From: Asterias amurensis
Taxonomy: Eukaryota > Echinodermata > Asteroidea > Forcipulatida > Asteriidae
Reading direction: 5' to 3'
Length of the DNA stretch: 64,000 nt
Assembly: GCF_032118995.1 (NCBI RefSeq)
Contig: NC_092651.1
Location: 19,638,349 to 19,702,348, forward strand
Below are positions 11,867 to 24,000 of the stretch, piece after piece. Numbering within the stretch: the first letter of the stretch is position 1; every line of letters begins with the position of its first letter. A model generated the notes under the pieces. The model was not told the origin of the DNA and ran no database searches. It saw nothing but the letters and a program-made list of their open reading frames with translations. The position numbers and the translations under genes were made by a program.

Positions 11867-14850
11867 CTGAGTGCAGAATGTCCCAGTTTACGGTGGATAC
11901 TCCACTCAGGGTTGTAGTCACTGAAGGCGATGTCTTTGTAACCTTCCGTAAAAATGCTGACTGTGAACAATTAAATTGAAGAACAAGATATGAAAACCTC
12001 CTGGATTCTTCCAAAGTATACGGCAAAGCTTTTTTAACCACTCGATTGTTTTAATCGTTATTTATACATGTAGATGGGCCTAATGCTTTGAAATCAAGTG
12101 AAAATTATACATTTCTAATTAGGTATAGCATTTTATAGCGTTTTTTAAAATTTGTTATAGCGTTGTTTTGTTGTTGGAAGGCGACAGAGCTGGGAATCAG
12201 CGACAAGCGAGACCAAAAGAGCCTACCAGAGTGGAGTGCGGGTCGTCCAGAAAACTCGGACTTTTTTGGGGAGGGGGGGGGGGGCGTACGACAAAGCTGG
12301 GAATCAACGAATCAAAGCGGGACCTGAAGAGCCTTACCAGAGTGGAATTTGGGTCGTCCTGCAAACTCTACCGGTTGTTTAAAGGCACCTGGAAATAGGA
12401 TTTTTTTCTTTTAAACATAAGAGTATATATTTATTAACAATAAAACAATTTGTTGAGTAATTGTTTGTCACGATTTATATGTTAAAAAAATTAATTAAGT
12501 GCTTGGGGGTTGACTCCGCCTACCCCTTTTGTGACGTAGGAAAAGGAAGACTTTGCCTCGATCAAACATAGACCCCCCCCCCCCCCCTCGATGCGTAGAT
12601 AAACACACGTGCAAAAGTACATGTAATTCTAAGACGTGAGTTTGTACGCTGCGAAAAAGGTTTTTTTTCTGGCCTTTTTCTGGCAATGCCGACCAGGTGT
12701 ATTGCTGCTGGATGCAGCAAAACAACTAAAGATGGGGTCAGTCTTTATCTGTTTTCTGCAGATCCCAAGTATAGGCGGTTGTGGGCTGCGAAAGTCAGAT
12801 TAACTAGAGCAAAGTGGTCCGGTCCGACGTCTTTTTCAGCGCTATGCAGCGAACACTTCGAGCCGTCGTGCTTCGAATCCGGGATACGCCACTCATTTGA
12901 CATGACGAGAAGAGCCATTCTTAAACACGACGCCGTCCCAACAATTTGTTTAGCTAGTGGGAAGTCGAAGAAGGTATTTGAAAGACGTGACGAACCCAGA
13001 GGAGCATTTGCTAAACGTGAAAAAATTCGGGTAAGTTTGAACTTTGAGGGTATGTTTTTAGCTTTTGCCAAGTGACACGATTTTGTGTTGGTACCGCATG
13101 CGATTCACCGTGCGTGCAGGTCCTAAGTGACCGTCCGCACATTATACAGCAGCCATTGTGCGTGCGTGCAGTCTGCTCCGTGGCCGTATTTCTATAATAA
13201 TACGTAGGCAGACCCACATTTTACAACCCATTTTGGTCACTAAAAAGTCGCATAGTTAAACGAAATAGCAGCATTAGCTTTTGTAAAAACCACTAGGCGT
13301 TCAACATGTTCAAGTTTCAATGTACGTATGTGTGTAAAATCGTGTCTAAATTTGTTTTGATGTGCCATGTTCCCATACGTAATGTACGGAGGCCTGACTA
13401 CAAATTTTCTCTTCAAATATCGCGCCTTGAAGTACGTCACGAACAGCGCCCTCTCGGGTCGGGGCCTACTCGTAAATTTGTAAATACAATCAAAACTAAT
13501 ATTTTTAAACCTTAGTTAACTTTTTATTCACATTCCTCTCATAAAAACACATATTTTAGTGACAAAAGCTTTATTTAAAAAAAAATACCACTTCCAGGTG
13601 ACTTTAACTACAGCCTGTCGGATGTCTTCTGCGTCGTTCAGAACGATCACCCATAAGCTACCGAGCTTGAGTGAAAATATACGGCCATACTTCTGCGATA
13701 GTCGGGGGGGAGGGGTACGACAAAGCTGGGAATCAACAATAAGCGAGACCTGAAGAACCTTACCAGAGTGGAATTTGGGTCGTCCAGCAAACTCTACCGG
13801 TTGTTTAACTACAGCCTGCCGGATGTCTTCCGCGTCGTTCAGAACGATCACCCAGAAGCTACCGAGCTTGAGTGAAAATAAGCGGCCGTACTTTTGCGAT
13901 AATCGCAGAAAAGTTTGGTGAATTCGCTCCCTCGACCGGAACTCTGTAAAAACAAAAATAACAAATCAGTGAATTAAATAAATAATATACTATTTTATTA
14001 CGCTCGGTACCGGTGTCTTAGGGAAATCAATCTCTGGATATTCTGTCCCCAATTGTGAAATTAACATGGGCTAGAAATGGAAAAGTTTGATTCGAAAGAG
14101 GGCGCTATCAGAAGATAACAATTTGCCTGGGGAGACAAAATGAATCAGAGTCTCCCTGCATGTCAAACCGTATCACCATCCTTTACTTGTTAGCATACAG
14201 GCTAGGCTTACCTTCATAAAGTACGGGTGCAAGTCGTATAGGTGAAGGAACGCACACCCCGTTTCCGGTCCGGCAAGCGACACCATTAAATAAAATGCCT
14301 TCCGTCCTAATCTTTATCGCGAATTTTCCCAATTTCCTTCCTTAAAATCACAGTCCTTTTTACATTTCGGTATTCTTTCAAGCTTGTGTTACACAGATTT
14401 GGAAAAAGAAGCACAGTTTTTATCTTTTCGTATCAGGTTCTTGCCACTTTATTCACTGAAATTGCGTCTACGCATCTGACAAAATGTTAGAATGTTTCAA
14501 TACGTCCGACTACGCATCCGATTAGTGTGTACGACCTAAATTTCATTTTGAAAAATTCATATACGCATTTGCGAAAAACGATTACGCACTGCGCAGCGCT
14601 TCCTTTTACGCACTGCAGACTTTAAAGAACGGGTCCGCGCGCTGCATGCGTGCGCACCGAAAACGCAGCAAGTATGAACCGGCCTTTATCCGTACTTACG
14701 CAAGACGTTTCCGATGATGGGAAGAGCAGGCGGCCCTGGTGGGAAGCCAGCCGGTCTCCTCGCGTTCTGAACCAGTAAGAGCACCACCAGGGTAACCACG
14801 AAGAGTAACACGGTGCCAGTGTTCTCAGTTATCAGTTCGGCTACTGCCAT
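11867..14850 (-). CDS. Second copy of P450 exons 1–3 (alternative 5′ cassette or partial duplicate)
   Basis: Exons at 14700–14850, 13764–13943 and 11867–11960 (minus strand) have exactly the lengths of P450 exons 1, 2 and 3 (151, 180, 94 bases). They are open, keep GT–AG sites and the same phases. The start Met, membrane anchor, PPGPPALPIIGN hinge, KYGR, FAGRP and the helix C WxxxR region are present. Replacements include GRPKFHS for GRPLLHS just before the expected substrate-recognition site 1. Homology extends through the 5′ flank to about 15.63 kb (about 6.8 kb in the first copy). No counterpart of exons 4–5 lies between this block and exon 1 of the first gene. It could splice into the shared exons 4 onward, or be a dead fragment; the intact splice sites mildly favour the first. 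Confidence 0.75.
12178..12257 (-). pseudogene. Third, short fragment of P450 exon 2 and its donor
   Basis: About 80 bases repeat the donor end of P450 exon 2 with the start of intron 2. The match is to the stretch around GCCTACCAGAGTGGAG in plus orientation. A G-rich tract follows it at 12265–12285. With the copies at 12338–13704 and 13764–13943 it forms a ragged tandem triplication of the exon 2 and intron 2 border. Confidence 0.65.
12379..13607 (+). mobile_element. TTAA-flanked transposon carrying a THAP ORF (K5, Kolobok-type)
   Basis: A 1221-base element (12383–13603) inserted in a P450 exon 2 copy. Its ends are AGGCACCTGGAAATAGGA and the inverted AGTCACCTGGAAGTGGTA, flanked by TTAA at 12379–12382 and 13604–13607. 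The uninterrupted exon copies supply the empty site. It holds the THAP-domain ORF at 12686–13075 but no recognisable transposase core. A TTAA target, these ends and a THAP domain together fit the Kolobok superfamily; P elements also carry THAP domains but make 8-base duplications. Confidence 0.8.
12686..13075 (+). CDS. THAP-domain protein (129 aa, transposon-borne)
   Basis: The ORF starts MPTRCIAAGC and reads through a full THAP zinc-binding DNA-binding domain. It has the first cysteine pair (Cys5, Cys10), the conserved Trp in RRLWAAKV, the second pair in LCSEHF (Cys-x2-His) and the closing AVPT motif. About 85 residues form the domain; the rest is basic and low in complexity. A GT at 13031 (CGG|GTAAGT) could be a donor joining this exon to a later transposase exon that is missing here. 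It lies wholly inside the K5 element, so it is a transposon gene rather than a host gene. A remnant of the same start is at 53030–53070. Confidence 0.85.
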   Translation: MPTRCIAAGCSKTTKDGVSLYLFSADPKYRRLWAAKVRLTRAKWSGPTSFSALCSEHFEPSCFESGIRHSFDMTRRAILKHDAVPTICLASGKSKKVFERRDEPRGAFAKREKIRVSLNFEGMFLAFAK

Positions 14851-15254
14851 CTTGACGTTACTTGATCAAAATATGAAAAGTATAAACATGAGCATTCGTT
14901 GCTGCAGGTCCCACACGTAGTTTGCTATTGTTCGCATGGCTTTGCTGGCTCATGGTTCGTTCAAGTTCTAGGGACTCGGTATAAACCGTTTGACAATCAT
15001 ATCACCGGGCTGTTGAGTTAACATGACGTGTTTTGTCCTGACTTGCATGTACTCTGTAAAATGAATTGCAATGCCAAATATTCCCAGTGGTTTGCAAGCA
15101 ACCTTTCGCAGGTTTTGTCACGCAATCTCAATGTGTTTATTCCAAAGTTTTTGAAGTCATTGTTGGTCCTTGATAATATATGTCAGTTTGTCGCAGTTAA
15201 CCGAAACACTTAACATAGATGACTCCATACATTTCGTCTCAACATTCGTTGTCC

Positions 15255-15430
15255 CAGGTTGTGGTGACCGAGTGGAGTGCAAACGGAAGCTCTCTGATAT
15301 TTCTGATCAGCAGAGGGGGTGGGTTCGAGTCTCGATCTTGACACTTGTGTCCTTATATAATAAGCAAGCCACTTTTGCCTTGCCTTTTGGGACGTATTAA
15401 GCTATGTGTCCCATTTGTTGTGCAAGTGCA
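15255..15430 (+). mobile_element. tRNA-derived SINE (copy in second P450 unit)
   Basis: Head GTGACCGAGTGGAGTGCAAA, then GGGTTCGAGTCTCGATC (B-box-like) and the SINE body ending in GTGCACGTAAAA. It is the partner of 6420–6600. Confidence 0.65.
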
Positions 15431-15782
15431 CGTAAAAAAAAAAAACAGTTACAAAGATATTTATCGCTAAACGAAGATGACTGCCCTTCTGACACCAGCT
15501 GTTGAATTCGCCACAGAACATTGTACTTTTTTAGTGAGACATATCTGTCGCTTAATATTGACAAGTTTCGAAAAGCCTGTAATAAACCATTCTTGTTCAA
15601 GTTTGAGTACCTTATTGGTAGGTGCCATTAACGGGAAGTTGTTTGGTAATGACGAGAAAAAACGAGCATTGCAGAGCTGAGCTGGCTCGGCTTCGCCTCG
15701 TGAAATGGAACAGTTCAAACTTTACCGAGCGATAATATTCCTTCCATTCCACGAATTAATGCCACTCAAACTGACATATTAT

Positions 15783-16106
15783 AGATCCTTGTCATTCGAT
15801 GTATTTTAAAAGTATAACATCGTGAAAAATCACGCAAATTACTGACAACCAAAAATCATATAGCGCCGCGCAGCGGCAACAATGCACAAATCGGATCACA
15901 ACTTTTTGCACAGGTACTCCTTTGTTTTAGCAGCGGCGCGGTGGCGCTGTACTGCTCAAAAACATTAGGAACAAGGATGATCCTAACTGTTGAATGGGAA
16001 ATGCTATTCCCCATGGGCGAATAGGTCTTTTTGCTCGCCGGTGCGGATTGGAGTAATAGTGAATGCCACGTGAAGTAAGTTCCACCAATCAAATGACAAG
16101 GATCTG
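15783..16106. mobile_element. MITE with AGATCCTTGTCATTYGAT ends
   Basis: Inverted ends at 15783 and 16106 bound 324 bases, with AT/TA bases on both sides. The interior is moderately GC-rich (GCGCCGCGCAGCGGC) and shows no convincing gene. Confidence 0.55.
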
Positions 16107-18053
16107 TATGTCAGTTATATAATACTTTTTGGCCACTTTGTTTGGACAAAAACCGTTGACAATGTTTAAAATCTAAGCGAAAAAGGGCAGGATACCATTA
16201 CAGATAGTATGCGTGACATGGTATTTTGGCTAATCCAGTACCTTTTCCCGGTATTAAGCAAGCTACTTAGAAGTTTGGTCATTGCTTAGTTTGGTTCGAC
16301 TTTTGGATCACCAAAACATGTGACATCATCCGCTCGATTGACACAAATACTCACAGACGAATATTGACCTTATACCAAGGTCTAAAATAATGTTGGAAAG
16401 TTTTGTTCTCTACAATAGAAACGAGCGTGTGCAATTTTTGTAAACATGTGTCATTCATTGTAAACTTTTAGTGCCCACGTGACGCGTGACGCGCGTTGTT
16501 CGCGCGAGCACTGATTTTTTTGTTCGACGTGCATTATGACGTAAACGTGGAAAAACGTGTTGCCCAGAAACTATACGCCTCTCTTAATATTTATGCTTGA
16601 GGTACGTCACAATGCTAACTCAAAACGAGGCGCCATGCGCAGCCACTGCAAGTGATCGGGGACGTGCACCCATAGCCTCATTTTGGGTAAGAATTATAAC
16701 GTCATGCATAAGTATTAAGAGAGGCGTATAGTGCTAGTCACCACAGAGCATGGATGCGTAGCAACACCATTGTTTACCATTCATACACAGGCCTACACAG
16801 TGTGGTCAGAGAGATAAAACAAAGTTCAGTTTGTCGTACTACCACCACCAGTTGGTACGATACAATGCAGGGAAACAACCGTGACCTTGTTCAGTTAAAT
16901 TTGCATCAGTTGAACGTGATTTTAGACGCAATAATATTTTGCAGATGTGGCTGCGTTTTAAAATTAATTGTGTCACGTTATCAACATGAAATACTCAATA
17001 ACGATTTTGTGTATCTATAATAGACAATTTTCGATCACGTCTACCGCGAGAAGACGAATTTAAGTTATTGAGATTTCAGGTGAACTGTCGGCATACTTGG
17101 ACAAGTCTAGGGTAATAATAATAGCGAGATGAATCCGGAATCAGACTGTAAACAAAACAATCCACTGTCATCGCACGATGTGCAGTGTGCGTGTGTGTGT
17201 GTGTGTTGCAATTGACATCAGCTGAAGTTATTAAATGCATGAAATGCAGATCCTGCTGGCGAAGGAGAGTTATTAATGTTAGCTCAAAACAGTGGGTATG
17301 TATTCTGCGTTTGTAGTAGCTAGGAAACGATCTGTAGTAGGCACTAGAATAAACAAGATGGAGGCCACCAAGGACTTCAAATATTCACCATGCTATGTGT
17401 TGTGATGCATCTACACCATGGTGATTTATACTCGTTATTACGTTGTGCATTTTATAGATAATTTATTCATGGCAAGAAGCAACAATGCAAATCATTGTAT
17501 TGATTTAATATAATTGAGTTATGGCAAAGGCGGCCGGCAGGCTATGCCGTATATCAAATGAATGTATTTACAAATTGACACAGCTAGATCAGAAAGCAAC
17601 ATATTTATGCAATCTTGGTGCCACTTATATATAGGCCCACCTTCTTATAAACCTATATACGTATACAATAATATTTACACACTGTTGCGTTATGACGTCA
17701 TGTTATTCAAACGCCCGAACAACACGTGGGCACACACGGTCATGATGTATGTTCTGTACTTCTATTGTTAACTTAATGGTAAATGATTTATGTCAATATC
17801 CGTGAATAATCTTTATGACATTTTGACGTGATCTCGCATTGAGATTGTTTCGGTTGCTCGATGTATGTTTCTTCTAACAATACAGATCCCGTGTGAAACC
17901 AATAAACTTCCCTATTTCCATCCATTATCAATGCAGGAGTTGTTGAGTATATAGTGAACAATGCTAACTAATTTGTTATCTGTAATATTTTATTCAGCAA
18001 AGCACAAGATACAGCTGATAGTTTGTTGAAGTGTTCTATCGGATTGCAGAGAG
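16107..18053. other. Upstream region of nicotinamidase A, no gene seen
   Basis: Apart from the MITE at 16571–16731 and a short GT repeat near 17190–17206, this stretch shows no exon-like sequence. It ends at the first coding exon of nicotinamidase A and should contain that gene's promoter and 5′ leader. No convincing TATA box was picked out. Confidence 0.4.
16571..16731. mobile_element. MITE with CTATACGCCTCTCTTAATA ends (copy 1)
   Basis: A 161-base near-palindrome, CTATACGCCTCTCTTAATA to its inverted form. A second copy is at 49389–49554. Confidence 0.75.
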
Positions 18054-21000
18054 ATGGCGGCAAGATGGTCCGGTTTCGGGGACGACTACGATCCTGGAAA
18101 TACAGAACTGAAAAGCGTATGTTTCTCACACTTTGACGAAGATGGGTAAGACATGACCTGACAGTGTATGAATAACTGCATATAGTTTAATGTTTCCATT
18201 AATATGGTTTTGATATAGCTATGAGGACATCAACTCTAGATTTATCATGAGAATACTTCCTTTTCAGTTATCTGCAAAATTTGTGCATGCAAGAACATTA
18301 TATACCCCTTAAAATAATGGTATCATTGGGCGCAAGAATTTCACACAGTTAAACTTTGTTTGGCTATAATCTGCTGGCAGTAATGTTGGGGGGCGGTATA
18401 AGGACATCAGTGGGACGTGTCCCTCTTGGCTTAGTTTAAAGCCACTGAAACTAAAGGGGGTGTAGACATCAATGGGGCGTATCCCTCTTAAGGCCCGGTC
18501 ACACAGGCCCCGATAACGAGAACGAAAACGAGAACGAAAACGAGAACGATAAAAATGCACGCTCGCGATTGGTTGAATTGCTCCACGCAGAATACGCCCA
18601 CGCTCATTCAACCAATCGATGGCGTGCATTTTTATCGTTATCGTTTTCGTTCTCGTTATCGGGGCCTGTGTGACTGGGCCCCAATTTCATAGAGCTGCTT
18701 AAAGCCATTGGACCCTTTCGGTACAGAAAAAAAATAAAAGTTCACAGATTTACAAATAATTTACAGGGTTTACAGAAGGTTATGGTGAAAGACTTCTATT
18801 GAAATATTAGTCCATGAAATGCTTTACTTTTTGAGAAAACAGTAAAACAATATAAATTCTCGTTAGCGAGAATTACAGATTTATTTTAAACACACGTCAT
18901 GACACGGCGAAACACGCAGAAACAAGAGTGGGTTTTCCCGTTATTTTCTCCCGACTCCGATGACCGATTGAGCCTTAATTTTCACAGGTTTGTTGTTTCA
19001 TATATAAGTTGTGATATACGAAGTGTAGGACTTGGACAATACTGTTCACCGAAAGTGTATAATGGCTTTAAGCACAAAAAAACTGCTTAAGCAAAAATTT
19101 CTTTGCTCAGTAAAACCAGATAATCGGCCAAGACCCCACTCAGTTGTTATGCTAAGTAAACAACAGCTAAATACAAGTCACAAGCAATGTACATGACATG
19201 AAATTTTGGGCAGTAACATGTGTAAAATAAGCCAGGTATTTTCGTGCTTAAGCAAACTTTTTGCTTAAGCAGCTCTATGAAATTGGCCCCGGGTCTTTAC
19301 GCCTGTTTCAGACAGGCGCTCCAGAGTCGCGCCGAACCAATATCTGACTTAAAGTACATGAAAAGTTCGACGTCTGGAATGGTTAGGGGCGACTGGACGC
19401 GCTAAAAGTCGAAAGATGGACCGTTGCAATCGCTCGGAGGATTCTGGATTGCCTTTTATAAGGTTTCAAGGGAAGGTACACGTTTGGTTGTTGTCAAAGA
19501 CCAGTCTTCTCACTTGGTGTATCCCATCATAACCATAAAATAACAAGCCTGTCAAAATTTGGGCTCAATTGGTCATCGAAGTTGCAAAAAAATGATGAAA
19601 GAAAAAACACCCTTGTTGGACGGAATTGTGTGCTTTTAGATAAAGAATAAAATACTTCTAGCTAGAAGTCTTTTATTATTTTGGTGAGAAATTACCTCTT
19701 TCTCAAAAACTACGTTACTTAAGAGGAAGTCGTTTCCCACAATGTTTTAAACCATCAACAGCTCTCCAATGCTTGTTACCAAGTAAGGTTTTATGCTAAT
19801 AGTTATTTTGAGTTATTACCAAACGAAAGGTTTACGAACCCAAGAGGGGTTCATTTACCAAAATTCTCTCAAATTCAAACGTATTTATGTTGACCCAATA
19901 TTTTGATGAAAGCTTGAACTGGGAACGGTAAACAACTTCATAAAAACAACATGCATGGTCGGCCACACTTCCTGACCACTGAGGCGTGCCATGCAAACAG
20001 GAAAGCTGGTCATATCACAACCGATCCACGACATCTATAAAAAAAAAGGCCGTGAAAATTTGCATGTTTATCCCTTGTTTATATCTTATCAAAGGATATT
20101 TTTTAACACAATCAAATACGGTACGGTTAGACTCAAATGCTATCACCGGTTTGTTGCGCTGCATGATTGCGTGTCATTGACATTTTATAGGCGTCCCTGC
20201 ATACAGAAACATTGTGTGTTTAATTGTTAAATAAACTTGATATAATATCTGAAAAATACCTTTCTTTAATGCGTTTAGAAATTGTCAACTCCAAAATTGT
20301 TGTTCTATGATTCGACTGTTTGAAGAAGAACAACACGCTTTTGGTATGTCTGTCTGTCTCTCTATACGATACGAGAGCTACAATGTGGGAATTTTTTTTA
20401 ATGAAAAACACAAGAAGGATTACATTATAATTGTTTTGGGTTAATATTTTGTACAATGTTAAAAATAATCACTGCACTGATCCGAAGCAGGGGGAGAATC
20501 TCTTGATATAATTGTCAGACTATATCCATATAAATATACACAGCTGCCCAATATTTTGTTTACCTCCTTCTTCCTTTTTTATTTTATTTTTATTTTAGTG
20601 ACGGCGTCCTCAACAAAGATGAGTTTCACAACCTCTGTTGCGATCTCTTCACCATCGATGGGAACGATCGTGTCGTATCCAAGACGGATTCAGCGGCCAT
20701 GATGTCACTCTTGGAAGGGCAAGAGGTAGGTGATCTATAGGGTTGCATGCCCCGGTAAATACTGACTGAATTAACGTCAAGGGCCTCGTTAATATGAGTT
20801 TAGAGGGTCTTTAATATTTATTTAAATGACATCCATTATCTTGGAGTTGCTATATTATCTCTCCGTTTTGTGGTGTTTTGGGTGTTTTAGGCCCTGAAAA
20901 ACTGCCCTTTGAAAAAGGGCGTTGGATCCGTCTCACCAACAAATGGCTGTTTATTTTATATTTCATCCTGTGAATTAATGTTGGCCTTAGAAGCAGAGCT

Positions 21001-24000
21001 GTAGCTGCCGTTTCAATACAGGAACTCCATAACATGTATGATACTAAGTTTATCCATTGAGTTTCATTTAATTTTGAACTGCGTCACAAAATAACGATAA
21101 TAATATCTGTATCAAAAGTTCGAAAAGTCGCGTGTTGGACAAGATGAAATCCTTTACATTTCGAACTTGGTCGTAAAATATGTTGTTGCTGTTTTGTTTG
21201 CTTACAGGAAGCTGGTATCAATAAGGCAGACTTTGATTACTGTTGGAGTTATTGGTTTAAACAGGTACGAGCATCTAACAGATTTGTTCAAATTTCACTC
21301 TTATGTTGTTACGCCACTGTTCTGTCGGCTGTTCCAGTATTTAAACAATTAATATCACACTAGGAGAAATTCGCTGTCGAAACCAACAACCGCCTAAGTT
21401 TAAAAACAAATTCAAAGCAGGGCCTACATGAGCAATATTTGGTCAAAAAAACAAAAGGAAAACTCTTCTACTCAAAAAAATATGAAATGAAGAAACGAAT
21501 TAAATATGAAATGAATACATTATGATATATATATATATGTATAAGTTTGGCAATTTGTAAATAGAGAAGAAGATTGTTAAATGGTTTTCCACGCTATAGA
21601 TTTTGACTCCGAGAGCCGCTCTTTTTGTTGTGGACGTTCAGCATGACTTCATAGACGGCTCCTTATCTCTGAGGAACTGCGCTGCCCAACATGACGGTGC
21701 AGACGTCGTACCAGTTATAAATAAGTAAGTTAATCACACTTTTCTTTGATAAAGGTGACCACTCTAATGTCTCCGGTTTTCTGCCATGTTCCCTCTCGTG
21801 ATAATTTAATTTGAGCAAAAGAACAAGAAAACATTTAAAATGAATCTAAAGACCTAAGAAAACAATACATGAAAACGTTTGTTTTAACCATTTTCCATGG
21901 TTGTGACTCAAAACAAGGGGGTTGGTGTTGTGAATTTCAAAGACCTAACTCACTAATCACCTCTTACCTCACAAGTCAAAAGGAGGTTTAAGTATAGACG
22001 ATGTGACCTCTGACGTCACACGAAAACCATATCATGATTCGCGCGCATACCGCCGGGCAAAACCTTTGTGTTTTGGCAGCCAGCTAGAAAGTGTACGCAA
22101 TCTTACTGTGACTGCGCAACTCAGTGTCCGGCGAAACATGACGTATAGAGTGTTTTGTCAACAGAGGGCGGTTTGAATGTAAACATTGGTCACATCGTCT
22201 ATAGGCCCACATAGTGTCACAAACCTCACTTGGTTTATTACTCTGTAGAAATACATCAGTCAAAAGACTTAAGTTGGTTGTATGACATCATTTTGACTTG
22301 TAGTCAATCAAAGTGATGTATTGTAAGGCTAGTTACGTTGTTTTTACGAATATATTTTTTACAGTGTACAGACTACATTTTGTACAATCTGCTCTTAAAA
22401 CTTGTGTTTAGATGTTTGTGATAATGACTTGGTCCGCAGCTGTTTTTGCTTTGATGTCACTTTCATTAAAGATGTAACTGTCGTCTTGTTTTATCATTTC
22501 CATCTTACTTTCGCAGGCTCCTGGAGGATCTAACATTTGATCTGGTTGTGTACACCAAAGACTTCCATCCGCCTGATCATCTGTCATTTTATGACAATTT
22601 ACATTTGAGAAAACTCCATTCATCGAGCAAAGTATGATAGCGATAAATAATAACGGCGGTTTAATTTACCAACTACTGTTTCCTAGAGAAAGGGATGTGA
22701 ACAACTTTTATACTTGACGCTTCACAAAATCTACAGTCGTTTACATTTGGAACGTTGTTTCATAAAAGGAATGTTTCATGCAATGTCTAATGATTTCATT
22801 GCATGTGTTTGCTACACTTGTTGCCCTTGGCTATGATGCAAAAGTTGACTATAGCTTAATGAAAGTTCAGACGAACATATTATTTCCTGAAAAGTAAAAA
22901 TAATTGTCGAAACAAAACATGTCAATTTTTCTAGAAAAAGAAAGTTGCAGTCATGCGGATCAAACTAGAAGTTGGCAAAGGGAAGCTCTTTTGCTCTCTT
23001 TACTTTGGTTTACATAGATTAACTATTTTCCTCCATCCTCTATGCTTATATTTTATTTTGCTTATCTATCTATGTAATATTCTGTATACCTTATATCTTG
23101 AGAAGAGTGTTATGTGTTGGCTTGAATTGAAATGAATTGAATTTAGTTGAAATGGAGCCTCTATCACACACCACGTCCCATTTCAAAGAGACAGGACACA
23201 AACAAACCACGAAGGGACTATTTTAATTCGCTATTTTCTGTCTTAATCAAGGTGAAAGCAAAAGATGCCAAGTTGCTCGACACAGTGGTGTTCGACAGCA
23301 AACCGTTAGTGGATCAGATTCTGTGGCCGGTTCACTGTGTACAGGGTACCCGCGGCGAAGAGCTTCATCCAGATCTAAAGGTAAGGGAATATTGCGTGTG
23401 TTGATTAGAATAAGTTTGTAAACATTTCATTGAATAGTAAGAATGGCTTACACTTCAAAAACTTGGGTGTTAAATTGATTCGCTTGGAATCTATATGTGA
23501 CAACACCGACATGGTGTTTATTTCAACAACGATATAGTAATAGGGATAAATAACACCATGTTGGTGTTGTCACATAATTTATAGATACCAGGAAGAATCA
23601 ATTGAACACCCCAGTTTTTGCAGTGTATACAACAAATAATGAAGAAGAAATGGTCTGTATACGTTTGTATATGACTCTGAAAATTAATGGCAGTCAAAAC
23701 TTGCTTTGCAAGAAATAGGCCTACAGTAGCTTTGGATAATGTATTTTGAAAAACATTCGAAGAACTATGGACAAAAGATATCACTTTTGATTACCCAAAT
23801 TTTGAATAAACATGTATAGGCCAAAGAAGCGTTACCGTGGTAAATTTGTAATGTGTACCACTACATTGCAATGGGATGAAAACAATCGTGAACGGTTCCT
23901 AAAAACAAATAATACGTTCGCATAGTAATGGATACGTCAGTGGATGTGGCTGGAGCTCAAACAAGTCAATTGTCAACGTTGTCGTTGTAGCTAACAGCCA

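Larger units (their letters stand above)
12338..13704 (-). pseudogene. Extra partial copy of P450 exon 2, split by a THAP transposon
   Basis: Bases 13608–13704 and 12338–12378 are two pieces of a further P450 exon 2. The encoded part starts at SQKYGRIF and ends at the donor after FAGRP, so the first third of the exon is absent. Between the pieces sits a TTAA-flanked element (12383–13603). Removing it with one TTAA restores the uninterrupted reading seen at 3788–3967 and 13764–13943. With no acceptor of its own and a 1.2 kb insertion, it is unlikely to be used as an exon. Confidence 0.8.

Noticed and set aside
12379-13607. P element as the source of the THAP ORF
   Set aside because: The target duplication read from the empty P450 exon site is TTAA, not eight bases. 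Kolobok fits better.
16754-17020. 88-codon ORF upstream of nicotinamidase A
   Set aside because: No domain or signal features, no paralogous counterpart before nicotinamidase B, and a length expected by chance.
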